From Bacteroidota bacterium (GTDB lineage: Bacteria; Bacteroidota; Bacteroidia; B-17B0; Aurantibacillaceae), in assembly GCA_030681615.1 (NCBI GenBank), contig JAUXSA010000058.1, positions 1-45,509 on the forward strand: a stretch of 45,509 nt of DNA, written 5' to 3'. How positions within the stretch are numbered: position 1 is the stretch's first letter; every line of letters starts with the position of its first letter. The position numbers and the translations under genes are program-made. The notes below the pieces were generated by a model, which did not search any database, was not told the DNA's origin, and worked only from the letters and a program-made list of their open reading frames with translations. Shown piece after piece: positions 8,431 through 15,729 of the stretch.

Positions 8431-9018
8431 TTATTTTACCCTCACAACCTTTTGCAGTGGAGAAGTCATGCCTCGCATCAAGGTAAAACATTCGTAACTA
8501 TTTTCATCCGCAGAAACAATTTTTACTTTCATAACCTTGCCATCACGGCTTAATTCATATTCACAATCAGAAAGCCACTTTACATTAAACTCCGTTCGCT
8601 CTCCTGTTTTTAAATTGGTTTGAAATTGCACATCGCCTTTGCGCTCTATTTTTAAATATAACACTTTAAAATTACCATCTTTTATAGATGCACAGCTAAT
8701 GCCATCTTTAGCTTTTATAGAATGATAGTGCGGACCGGTTGCGCAAAAGAACACTAAATACAATACAGAAATAACAGTAATACCTAATGGAAAAAAATAA
8801 CCGTAACGTTGCCAGTAACTTTTATTTTTAAGTGGAATTACTGCCAGCAAAAAAGAAACCAGCACCGCAAAAAGTATAATGGCTAAAAAATTGCTAAGGA
8901 AATCAACAGCAAACATAAACCAATCCGACAGATCAAAAGGTTTTACATTAAAATGGTAAAAACATAAAAAACCACTTAAAGAAATTACAGCAAAAAGCCA
9001 AAGTAGTTTTCTGGACAT
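8431..9018 (-). CDS. Small integral membrane protein
   Basis: 195 residues from the ATG at 9018; a TTG at 9060 would add 14 residues but gives no better N-terminus. Three hydrophobic helices lie at about residues 5-22, 33-58 (LSNFLAIILFAVLVSFLLAV) and 72-92 (GITVISVLYLVFF). The remaining 100 residues are a soluble strand-rich domain with KVLYLKIERKGDVQFQTN and a C-terminus near VVRVK. I recognise no family. It follows TPR copy 3 on the same strand (43 bp from the ATG; the TTG form would abut), so it may be co-transcribed and part of the same process. Confidence 0.75.
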   Translation of the reverse strand: MSRKLLWLFAVISLSGFLCFYHFNVKPFDLSDWFMFAVDFLSNFLAIILFAVLVSFLLAVIPLKNKSYWQRYGYFFPLGITVISVLYLVFFCATGPHYHSIKAKDGISCASIKDGNFKVLYLKIERKGDVQFQTNLKTGERTEFNVKWLSDCEYELSRDGKVMKVKIVSADENSYECFTLMRGMTSPLQKVVRVK

Positions 9019-9060
9019 GATAAGTGATTTTGTGAATAAATGTAAGGAATCCTGCGGCAA

Positions 9061-10458
9061 TTAATGCTTAATATTTTTCTCGATATATTTTTCAGTTGGT
9101 AATAAACTTGTTTGAATGCGTTTGGCGTAATGAATGCTGTCTACTATCTCCTTTTGTTTTGCCTCAATGATATTATTTTGTTCCTGGAGTTTTTTACGTG
9201 CCCCGTTTATTTTTATCATAATAAAAACGATCATGCCTATTAGTAAGACAGCTAAACCAACAGCCACCATTAATACATTCTTTACTTTTTTATCGCTCTC
9301 TTTTTCTTTATTTAAGAACTGGATCTCTTTTTCTTTTTCTTTGCTTTCGTATTTTGTTTCCAGTTCGTTGATGTTTTTACTGTTTTGCACCGAGAATAAA
9401 GAATCTTTTAAGCTCATAGATCTTTTATAATAAGATAAGGCTTCGCTCGCGAGGCCTGAGCTTTCCATAATACGCGATTTAACTTCGTAAATATAGGATA
9501 GTGTTTGAAAAACACCATATTTAACACTATAGTAAATGGCACTATCAATATTTGCATTTGCCAACCTGAAATTTTTCAAAGACAAATAATTTTCGGCAAT
9601 GTTGCGGTAAGAAATAATAATGCCCGGATATTCGCCTACCTCTAGCGACATTTGAAGTGACCTTTTTCCAACATCTACTGCTTTTTGATAATCGTGTTTC
9701 TCCTGGTAAAGACCTGTCAAAGCCTCTAAAGCCCATTTTTTTGCAACGTTATCATGTACGCTATCACTTTGTTTAAGCGAGCGATTAAGATAATAATCGG
9801 CACTGGCGTAGTTTTTTTGTTTTGTATAAACAGATCCAATACGCATTAATAAAAGATTACTAAGATGATCGCGTTTAAGTTGTTTATCAATATCCAGCGC
9901 TTTCATATAATAATAAAGCGCTTTTTTATAATCGGCATTTGGTTTTGAGTAAAGCGCCAGGCCCAACAAATTATAACCCCACGAAACGGTTATGGGGCGC
10001 TTAGCCTGCGAGGCACGCTCAATGCCGCTGAGATAGGTCTTTATGGCCGCCTCATAATCTGCCATGGTGTAAAAAGCAAAACCAAGCCGCATGTGTGTGC
10101 TGGCAGACATAGAATCGTTCTTTTGCTCGTTAAAAAGTAGAATGGCCTGTTGCAGATTTTTTTTGGCGTCATCGTAATTTGAACTTTCAATACCGGCAAT
10201 GCCCAGGCGATAGTAAATAAAAGCCTCGCCTAATTTATTGTTTGCCTTTTTCCAGTCGTTTATATATTGCTGGCCATAAATTTTTACTGAATCATAATTG
10301 CCATCATAAAATAAAATAATTCTGGCAGAGGTGTAGATCTTTTTTAACTCATCTTTTTCACTGCTATAAGCTTTTTTAAGACTATCCACCGTGCCGGGAA
10401 ATAAATAACAGGCACAGAACAGGAAAAATATAAAATATAATTTGCTTTTAAAAGGCAC
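9061..10458 (-). CDS. TPR-repeat transmembrane protein ending in a phosphatase-linker helix (copy 3)
   Basis: 465 residues from a GTG at 10458. A signal peptide (about 1-20) is followed by six or so TPRs that are more divergent than in copies 1 and 2 (about 40-340), a coiled coil (about 370-395), one transmembrane helix (about 395-415, VLMVAVGLAVLLIGMIVFIM), and the tail KEIVDSIHYAKRIQTSLLPT followed by EKYIEKNIKH. The tail is nearly identical to copies 1 and 2 while the TPR part is not, so the tail is under separate selection. There is no catalytic domain. A TATCTTTA box lies upstream at 10486-10479. The signalling role is inferred. Confidence 0.92.
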   Translation of the reverse strand: MPFKSKLYFIFFLFCACYLFPGTVDSLKKAYSSEKDELKKIYTSARIILFYDGNYDSVKIYGQQYINDWKKANNKLGEAFIYYRLGIAGIESSNYDDAKKNLQQAILLFNEQKNDSMSASTHMRLGFAFYTMADYEAAIKTYLSGIERASQAKRPITVSWGYNLLGLALYSKPNADYKKALYYYMKALDIDKQLKRDHLSNLLLMRIGSVYTKQKNYASADYYLNRSLKQSDSVHDNVAKKWALEALTGLYQEKHDYQKAVDVGKRSLQMSLEVGEYPGIIISYRNIAENYLSLKNFRLANANIDSAIYYSVKYGVFQTLSYIYEVKSRIMESSGLASEALSYYKRSMSLKDSLFSVQNSKNINELETKYESKEKEKEIQFLNKEKESDKKVKNVLMVAVGLAVLLIGMIVFIMIKINGARKKLQEQNNIIEAKQKEIVDSIHYAKRIQTSLLPTEKYIEKNIKH

Positions 10459-10478
10459 CTTTTATTTTTTAGATCAAA

Positions 10479-10486
10479 TAAAGATA
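10479..10486 (-). promoter_or_regulatory. Possible -7 promoter box (TATCTTTA) for TPR copy 3
   Basis: TATCTTTA on the minus strand, 20 bp before the GTG start at 10458. It is the same octamer as before the TPR pair and the genes at 355, 4791 and 30556. No clean TTTG sits at 19 bp. Confidence 0.35.
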
Positions 10487-10530
10487 AGGTTATTTTAATT
10501 GGGGAGAAAATTATTGTAATAAACCGCTAT

Positions 10531-10588
10531 GGCAAGGGGTGGCGCGAAGCGACGGAGATTTTGCGCTAGCAAAATGGGGTTCACGGAA
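10531..10588. repeat. Partial palindromic repeat arm (R1)
   Basis: This stretch shares with the right end of the 11101-11283 element the series GGTGGCGC, AGCGACGGAG, TTTTGC-N4-GCAAAATGG and TTCAC, each at near-equal spacing. The central 60-bp block and the left arm are absent. It lies between TPR copy 3 and the 10597-10788 gene. Confidence 0.7.
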
Positions 10589-10596
10589 TTATATTG

Positions 10597-10788
10597 CTAC
10601 ACATTCTCATCCTTCTTCGCTTTTCTTTTTTCGAGCTGTAGCATAACAAAAAAAACAGCGGCGCCAATAAAACCAATGCACATTAACTCTATTGCAAATG
10701 GCCAGTGCATTATAATAAAAAGCAAACCAAAACCCCCAACCCGTAATAAGAGTTTACACATAAAAAGTAAAGAGGGCTGGCGAAACAT
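10597..10788 (-). CDS. Small two-helix membrane protein
   Basis: 63 residues. Two hydrophobic helices (about 5-27 and 31-52) are followed by a basic C-terminal tail (EKRKAKKDENV). No family is recognised. It starts 8 bp after the stop of the 10797-11072 gene on the same strand, so the two are probably one unit. Confidence is limited by length, but the composition is that of a real membrane protein and the opposite frame is poor. Confidence 0.6.
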   Translation of the reverse strand: MFRQPSLLFMCKLLLRVGGFGLLFIIMHWPFAIELMCIGFIGAAVFFVMLQLEKRKAKKDENV

Positions 10789-10796
10789 GTTGTGAT

Positions 10797-11072
10797 TTAT
10801 TTATCTATATCATTTATCATTTTTTCGATCTCGTCTTTTGTTACTTCCTTTTTCTTATTAAAAAAAGAAACGCCTCGCCAAAATATCCAGGCAAAAAGGC
10901 AACCAATAGATATGTCTGTTATTAGATAGCCGATATGATATCCAACCTCATATGAATCTTTAGCTTCAGTTAATCCGTTAAAACATTTAAATAATTTGAC
11001 AAAACAATAAAGGGTCATTATTGCACCAACCAAAATGGCAAATACGTTTATTAGTATTTTAATGAGCTTCAT
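10797..11072 (-). CDS. Small two-helix membrane protein with charged tail
   Basis: 91 residues. Transmembrane helices lie at about 6-28 (ILINVFAILVGAIMTLYCFV) and 46-68 (IGYLITDISIGCLFAWIFW), with a charged C-terminus FFNKKKEVTKDEIEKMIND. It is unrelated by eye to its neighbour, apart from both being membrane-bound. Its 5' end is 28 bp from the palindromic element R2, so that element could influence its expression. No function can be assigned. Confidence 0.7.
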   Translation of the reverse strand: MKLIKILINVFAILVGAIMTLYCFVKLFKCFNGLTEAKDSYEVGYHIGYLITDISIGCLFAWIFWRGVSFFNKKKEVTKDEIEKMINDIDK

Positions 11073-11100
11073 CTTTTAAATATACAAAAGGTTTTGGTTA

Positions 11101-11283
11101 TCCCTCTCCCGCCCTCAGCAACGCTACGTCTCGCTCAAAAGTCTAAAAGACTTTTGCCACCCTCTCCAGAGAGGGACACTTTATGTCTATTGTTTGGTGT
11201 GCTTACGCGTAAGCAAACAAAGTATCCTCCTCTACGAGGAGGTGGCGCTTTAGCGACGGAGGAGGTTTTGCCAGAGCAAAATG
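11101..11283. repeat. Palindromic repeat element R2 (3' side of DUF559 gene)
   Basis: Left arm 11101-11176 (ccctctccc ... gagaggga) with an inner hairpin (11136-11143 against 11149-11156). The centre contains the perfect palindrome GCTTACGCGTAAGC. The right arm has hairpins CCTCCTC-tac-GAGGAGG and TTTTGC-caga-GCAAAA. The two arms are imperfect reverse complements of each other. Positions 11206-11265 are identical, base for base, to 11851-11910 in element R3. Confidence 0.88.
11206..11265 (+). repeat. 60-bp direct repeat, copy A
   Basis: Identical over 60 bases to 11851-11910, same orientation. It starts CGCGTAAGCAAAC and ends CGACGGAGGAGG. Together the two copies bracket the DUF559 gene. Confidence 0.92.
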
Positions 11284-11295
11284 GAATTCACAAAA

Positions 11296-11682
11296 CTATT
11301 TGCTTTCCAGATCTTTTATTATAGCGAAAATTTTATTTTTCACACAATCAATTTCTTTTAATACTTCTTCGTCTTTAAATCGTATAATTTTAAATCCTGC
11401 ATTTTCTAATTCTGTTTGGCGAATTTTATCATTAACAATTACTTCTTCTAATAAATGTGTGTAACCGTCTACTTCAATAATTAATTTTAAAGGTGTGCAC
11501 ATGAAATCTGCAATGTAATTTAATGCTGGCCGTTGACGTTTAAACACAAAGCCGGTTTGCTTGGAACGCAAAATATACTTCCACAAACAGGCTTCTGCTT
11601 TTGTCATTTGTTTTCTGTTCTGACCTGCGAATGTTTTTAAATGAGTATTGTATAAATTGCGATTGCCTTTTGTTGCTTGCAT
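11296..11682 (-). CDS. DUF559 (Vsr-like) endonuclease-fold protein
   Basis: 128 residues. It shows the DUF559 signature: MTKAEACLWKYILRSKQ (E30, W34), FKRQRPALNYIADFM (D59), KLIIEVDGYTH (E70, D72, H76), and the closing KIIRFKDEEVL. DUF559 belongs to the restriction-endonuclease-like superfamily near the very-short-patch-repair nuclease Vsr; D59 and E70/D72 are the expected metal-binding residues. The biological role of solitary DUF559 genes is not established. This copy is striking in being flanked by palindromic elements R2 and R3 with identical 60-bp direct repeats, which suggests a small repeat-nuclease unit. No cytosine methylase is nearby, so a Dcm-linked Vsr repair role is unlikely. Confidence 0.92.
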   Translation of the reverse strand: MQATKGNRNLYNTHLKTFAGQNRKQMTKAEACLWKYILRSKQTGFVFKRQRPALNYIADFMCTPLKLIIEVDGYTHLLEEVIVNDKIRQTELENAGFKIIRFKDEEVLKEIDCVKNKIFAIIKDLESK

Positions 11683-11760
11683 AATTAAACGAAAATAAAA
11701 GAAAAAATTAACCTTGATGGCTATGGATTATAGTATTACGAACTTTTGTTAAGTGCAAAG

Positions 11761-11910
11761 CCTCCTCCGCCCTCCGGGCACCTCCTCAAAGAGGAGGACA
11801 CTGCACGCCTATGTATTGTTTGCTTAAGCGTAAAAAAATGATGTGCTTTCCGCGTAAGCAAACAAAGTATCCTCCTCTACGAGGAGGTGGCGCTTTAGCG
11901 ACGGAGGAGG
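11761..11910. repeat. Palindromic repeat element R3 (5' side of DUF559 gene)
   Basis: Left arm cctcctccg ... cacctcctcaaagaggagg (11761-11797), a centre in which gtttgcttaagcg faces cgcgtaagcaaac (inverted, one mismatch), and a right arm shared with R2. The element has the same arm-centre-arm plan as R2. It lies downstream of the 11978-12814 gene and about 80 bp before the start of the DUF559 gene. Confidence 0.88.
11851..11910 (+). repeat. 60-bp direct repeat, copy B
   Basis: Base-for-base identical to 11206-11265. The 585 bases between the two copies hold the complete DUF559 gene, so recombination between them would remove it and leave one copy. Confidence 0.92.
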
Positions 11911-11977
11911 ATTTTACGAAACCTTGTTTTATGCACGGATTACAAATTCGCGTTAACTGGGGAATTTTATTTTGAAA

Positions 11978-12814
11978 CTAATTTTCGTTTACAATTGTAT
12001 TTTCAACTGTGTCAATCGTTTCATTGAGAGAATGAGTTGGTATAGAAATAGACGGCTTTTTATCTGTCTTTAATTTTTCTTTTTTCTTATTTGCTTTATT
12101 AATTTTCTTTTTTGCTTCTTCAGCTTCTTCACCTGAAAGAACTTCTCTTTTTATCACATCCAAAAGCAATACGTTTTTTATTTCTTCATTTGTTACTTTA
12201 ATGTCTGGATAGAGACTTTTCAATTCTTTTTTCAAAGTATTTAAAATATTCTCTTCACATAATAGATTTCCAAGCATAAATTTATTCGTTGCTTGCTTTT
12301 GAGTAAAGTAATCATGAAGCGATAATTTTGCCACGGCTTCTTTCGAAATTAAAAATAACTGTTCAATATCGCTTATCGATTTATGTTTAAGTTGTAAGAA
12401 GTCAATATCGCAAACTAAAATATTTTGAATAGGCTTAGAAAAAATAACCTTATAAAGCCTCCATGAAACCGCATTAGTTAAAATTACCCAATCAATACCT
12501 TTATTCGCAGCATAATCAACCGCTTGTTTAACATGTTGTTCTTTTAATTCAATCCCTATTGCTTTTGCCTCTAATAATATTTCAACCTTATCATTGATCT
12601 TTAAAGCCAAATCACAATAAGTACCCTTAATAAGAGTTTCAGTGGTAATATCTACATATTTATCATATCCAAGAATATCTGACAAAACTCCTGTTAATAA
12701 TACAACTGTATCAGACTCGTTTACATCTCTGTTTTTTGCTGATTCAATAATTGGTTGAAACTTCTTTAAACCATCAGCGATTCTTGTCTGAACTTTTTGC
12801 GGAATATTTGCCAT
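11978..12814 (-). CDS. Orphan HsdR-N-like PD-(D/E)XK nuclease-domain protein
   Basis: 278 residues. The first 130 follow the HsdR N-terminal (HSDR_N) nuclease fold: a helix with SDTVVLLTGVLSDILGYDKY, TTETLIKGTYCDLALKI (D68), KVEILLEAKAIGIEL (E82, K84), HVKQAVDYAANKGIDWVILT, and NAVSWRLYKV. D68, E82 and K84 make a complete PD-(D/E)XK triad. The C-terminal half is helical and ends in a lysine-rich stretch and a Ser/Thr/Asn-rich tail. No helicase, HsdM or HsdS is present, so this is not a type I restriction system. Such orphans are common and uncharacterised; defence or DNA repair are open possibilities. Confidence 0.85.
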   Translation of the reverse strand: MANIPQKVQTRIADGLKKFQPIIESAKNRDVNESDTVVLLTGVLSDILGYDKYVDITTETLIKGTYCDLALKINDKVEILLEAKAIGIELKEQHVKQAVDYAANKGIDWVILTNAVSWRLYKVIFSKPIQNILVCDIDFLQLKHKSISDIEQLFLISKEAVAKLSLHDYFTQKQATNKFMLGNLLCEENILNTLKKELKSLYPDIKVTNEEIKNVLLLDVIKREVLSGEEAEEAKKKINKANKKKEKLKTDKKPSISIPTHSLNETIDTVENTIVNEN

Positions 12815-12879
12815 AATAATTTTATTTGCTTAATTAAAGGTAACAAAAGTTTGTAAATAGCAACATAATTCTCTCCATA

Positions 12880-12911
12880 AAAAAAGCCCCACAATCTGTA
12901 GGGCTTTTTTA
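12880..12911. terminator. Bidirectional hairpin terminator after nrdA
   Basis: AAAAAAGCCC and GGGCTTTTTT form a 10-bp stem with an 11-base loop. It has T-runs in both directions, sits 19 bp after the nrdA stop, and lies between nrdA and the next minus-strand gene. Confidence 0.88.
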
Positions 12912-12929
12912 GTCTAATTAGTTTTTATT

Positions 12930-15347
12930 TTAAGATCCACAAGCTTCACAATCCTCCGGGTTATCCAGAGAGCAGCTTAATTGTGCCTGTTGTTCGTCAA
13001 AGGTAAGAACGTGTCCTTGTCCTCTGTCTACCAACAATTGGTCTTCGTTACCTAGTATTAAAGATGGTTGTGTTAACGCATCCTGGTCTACTGTAAACTT
13101 AATGGCATCGGCTGCTGCTTTTGTACGTAAGTAATACATACCGGTTTTTAAACCTTTTTTCCAGCTGTAGAAATGTGCAGAGCTCATTTTTGCAAAGTTA
13201 GCGTCTTGTATAAACAAGTTTAACGATTGGCTTTGGTCAATATAAGCGCCACGGTCTGCAGCCATATCAATTATGGTACGTTGTTTAATTTCCCAAACTG
13301 TTTTGTAAAGCTCTTTTATGTTTGCAGGAATCTCCGGAATATTTTGTACCGAACCGTTTGCAGCAATAATTTTATTTTTAAGGCTGTCGTTCCAGATACC
13401 CAATTTTACCAAGTCGCGTAATAAATGTTTGTTAACTACTACAAATTCTCCGCTTAATACACGGCGGGTGTAAATGTTGCTTGTGTATGGTTCAAAACAT
13501 TCGTTATTACCTAAAATTTGCGATGTAGATGCTGTTGGCATTGGCGCTAACAATAATGAGTTACGTACACCGTATTTCATTACTTCTTCGCGTAATGTAT
13601 CCCACTCCCAACGCGGGCTTGGTGTAACATTCCACATATCCTGCTGGAAAATTCCTTTAGAGATAGGCGAGCCTGCATACGTTTCGTAAGGACCTTCAAC
13701 TTTTGCAAGGTCTTTACTGGCTGTTAAAGCAGCATAATAAATAGTTTCAAAGATCTCAGAGTTTAATTTTTTCGCTTCGTCACTTTCAAAAGGGTAACGC
13801 ATTAAAATAAATGCATCGGCTAAACCTTGCACACCTAAACCAATTGGGCGGTGACGTAAATTAGATTTACGTGCCTCAGGAATTGGGTAGTAGTTACGGT
13901 CTATAATTTTATTTAAGTTAATAGTAGCGTGGTAAGTAATTTCAAATAATTTATTGTGATCAAATGTATTTGCTTTTTCATCTACAAAACGCGGTAAAGC
14001 AATTGAAGCTAAATTACAAACAGCAACTTCGTCAGCACTTGTGTACTCAATAATTTCGGTACATAAGTTACTAGACTTAATGGTACCTAAATTTTGTTGG
14101 TTTGATTTTGAGTTAGCAGCATCTTTAAATAACATGTAAGGATTACCGGTCTCAATTTGTGCTTCAATAATTGCAGCCCACAATTCGCGCGCTTTAATTT
14201 GTTTACGGAATTTTCCTTCAGCTTCGTATTTTGTGTACAATGCTTCAAACTCTGCACTGTGGCAATCGCTTAAGCCAGGGCATTCGTTAGGGCACATTAA
14301 ACTCCATTCGCCTTCGGCTTCTACACGTTTCATAAAAAGATCCGGGATCCAAAGTGCAGTAAAAAGATCGCGCGCGCGCATTTCTTCTTTACCGTGATTT
14401 TTACGGATATCTAAGAAATCATAAATATCTGCATGCCATGGCTCTAAATAAACAGCTATAGAACCTTTGCGTTTTCCACCACCCTGATCAACGTAACGGG
14501 CAGTTTCGTTATATACTTTTAGCATAGGGATGATTCCGTTGCTGGTGCCATTGGTTCCTTTAATATAAGAGCCTGTTGCACGTACATTATGAATATTGAT
14601 ACCGATACCACCGGCACTTTGAGAAATTTTGGCGCACATTTTTAAGGTATCGTAAATACCATCAATGCTATCGTCTTTAACCTGTAATAAAAAGCAAGAG
14701 CTCATTTGCGGTTTTGGCGTACCCGCGTTAAATAAAGTTGGTGTGGCGTGTGTAAACCAACGTTCGCTCATTAAATTATAAGTACGTATTGCAGACTCGA
14801 TATCATTTTTGTGGATACCAACTGCTACGCGCATGATCATGTGTTGCGGGCGTTCTGCAACCATGGCATTCATTTTTAGTAAGTAGGAGCGCTCTAATGT
14901 TTTAAAACCAAAATAATCGTAACCAAAATCGCGGTCGTATATAATAGACGAATCTAAAGTGTGTGCATTATTTACAACTATCTCGTAAACATCGTCTGCG
15001 ATCAACGAAGCGCGCAAACCTGTTTTAGGATCTATATAATTATGTAATGCCTCTATCGTTTTAGAAAAAGACTTGATCGTGTTCTTATGCAGGTTGCTAA
15101 CCGCAATACGGGATGCAAGCTGTGCATAATCGGGGTGACGGGATGTTAAACCCGCTGCAGTTTCTGCTGCAAGGTTATCAAGTTCAATAGTGGTAACGCC
15201 ATCGTACACACCATCAATTACTTTTTTAGCCACAAGTATAGGGTCTACATGTGAAGGTTCTAAGCCGTAGCTTAGTTTTTGAATGCGAGCGGTGATCTTG
15301 TCAAACTTTACCGACTCGCGAGTGCCATCTCTTTTAATTACAAACAT
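12930..15347 (-). CDS. nrdA: Class I ribonucleoside-diphosphate reductase, large (alpha) subunit, eukaryote-like type
   Basis: 805 residues. It reduces ribonucleoside diphosphates to deoxyribonucleotides with the NrdB radical partner. Residues 1-95 are an ATP cone ([20 protein letters not shown] opens exactly as in animal RRM1). The active site is fully present: C218 (PQMSSCFLL), N427/C429/E431 (SSNLCTEI) and C444 (CNLASIALP). These numbers coincide with the classic human R1 numbering. The C-terminal redox pair is in [10 protein letters not shown]. The gene lies downstream of nrdB on the same strand but 382 bp away, so it likely has its own promoter; an inverted repeat and a partial NrdR-box-like site sit in that gap. 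A strong terminator follows. Confidence 0.98.
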   Translation of the reverse strand: MFVIKRDGTRESVKFDKITARIQKLSYGLEPSHVDPILVAKKVIDGVYDGVTTIELDNLAAETAAGLTSRHPDYAQLASRIAVSNLHKNTIKSFSKTIEALHNYIDPKTGLRASLIADDVYEIVVNNAHTLDSSIIYDRDFGYDYFGFKTLERSYLLKMNAMVAERPQHMIMRVAVGIHKNDIESAIRTYNLMSERWFTHATPTLFNAGTPKPQMSSCFLLQVKDDSIDGIYDTLKMCAKISQSAGGIGINIHNVRATGSYIKGTNGTSNGIIPMLKVYNETARYVDQGGGKRKGSIAVYLEPWHADIYDFLDIRKNHGKEEMRARDLFTALWIPDLFMKRVEAEGEWSLMCPNECPGLSDCHSAEFEALYTKYEAEGKFRKQIKARELWAAIIEAQIETGNPYMLFKDAANSKSNQQNLGTIKSSNLCTEIIEYTSADEVAVCNLASIALPRFVDEKANTFDHNKLFEITYHATINLNKIIDRNYYPIPEARKSNLRHRPIGLGVQGLADAFILMRYPFESDEAKKLNSEIFETIYYAALTASKDLAKVEGPYETYAGSPISKGIFQQDMWNVTPSPRWEWDTLREEVMKYGVRNSLLLAPMPTASTSQILGNNECFEPYTSNIYTRRVLSGEFVVVNKHLLRDLVKLGIWNDSLKNKIIAANGSVQNIPEIPANIKELYKTVWEIKQRTIIDMAADRGAYIDQSQSLNLFIQDANFAKMSSAHFYSWKKGLKTGMYYLRTKAAADAIKFTVDQDALTQPSLILGNEDQLLVDRGQGHVLTFDEQQAQLSCSLDNPEDCEACGS

Positions 15348-15397
15348 ACGCCAGGTTTTTTTATTAGTTTTTTGAGTTTATTGAAAAATTTCTTTTT

Positions 15398-15447
15398 GCA
15401 TCATATATAGTATACATACTTAAAGGGCTGTGGAGATAGTATGTATA
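15398..15447 (-). promoter_or_regulatory. Inverted repeat and NrdR-box-like site upstream of nrdA
   Basis: TATACATACT and AGTATGTATA form a perfect inverted repeat separated by 17 bases. Overlapping one arm, on the minus strand, ATACTATATATGATGC matches 12 of 16 positions of the NrdR box pattern ACACTATATATTGTGT. NrdR normally needs two boxes at a helical spacing; I see no convincing second one. The site begins 51 bp upstream of the nrdA ATG. Its role as operator is inferred. Confidence 0.4.
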
Positions 15448-15644
15448 GGTAATATTTTGCATTTATTGTGATGTTTTGGTTCTAACAAGTTACAGTGTAT
15501 TTTTTCGTTTAAGATTTTTATTTTTTCTATTCTATTAACAACACTTTGTTACTTGCTTTGAACTATGTTTTTTTAATATCCTTTGTTCTCTTTCTTTATT
15601 TTTTGCCGGGTTTTTAAAAACCCTTTATTTTTTTAATTTTTGGG

Positions 15645-15715
15645 GCTACAATTCCCATCCGGGATGTCAGTCCGGTCCAGTCTAAAGTTACTAAGGTTTG
15701 GTGGGGAATTTTAGC
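15645..15715 (-). repeat. Stem-loop element after nrdB
   Basis: GCTACAATTCCC (15645-15656) faces GGGAATTTTAGC (15704-15715), 12 bp with one mismatch, enclosing a 47-base GC-richer loop that contains catccgggatgtcagtccgg. It begins 14 bp after the nrdB stop. There is no good T-run on the nrdB strand, so it is not a classical terminator. Confidence 0.45.
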
Positions 15716-15729
15716 TAATTAATATTAAA

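Larger units (their letters stand above)
15348..15729. other. 382-bp gap between nrdA and nrdB with inverted repeats
   Basis: No gene is visible. It holds a perfect 10-bp inverted repeat (15411-15420 and 15438-15447), a NrdR-box-like site (15398-15413), a 16-bp palindrome GGGTTTTTAAAAACCC (15608-15623), and a longer inverted repeat right after the nrdB stop (15645-15656 and 15704-15715). Long pyrimidine runs fill the middle. Confidence 0.6.

Noticed and set aside
1709-10458. SpoIIE phosphatases or histidine kinases
   Set aside because: The TPR proteins stop right after the linker helix; no catalytic domain is encoded before or after in any frame.
10529-10795. Plus-strand 88-residue reading frame
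   Set aside because: It runs through repeat R1 and antisense to the small membrane gene at 10597-10788; composition is not protein-like.
11296-11682. True Vsr mismatch-repair nuclease
   Set aside because: The motifs are of DUF559; no Dcm methylase or repair genes are nearby, so only the fold is shared.
11101-11910. CRISPR-like array from the repeated blocks
   Set aside because: Only two full copies exist, 645 bp apart, with a gene between them and no spacer series or cas genes.
11978-12814. Type I restriction system
   Set aside because: Only the HsdR-N nuclease half is present; no helicase, HsdM or HsdS occurs in the window.
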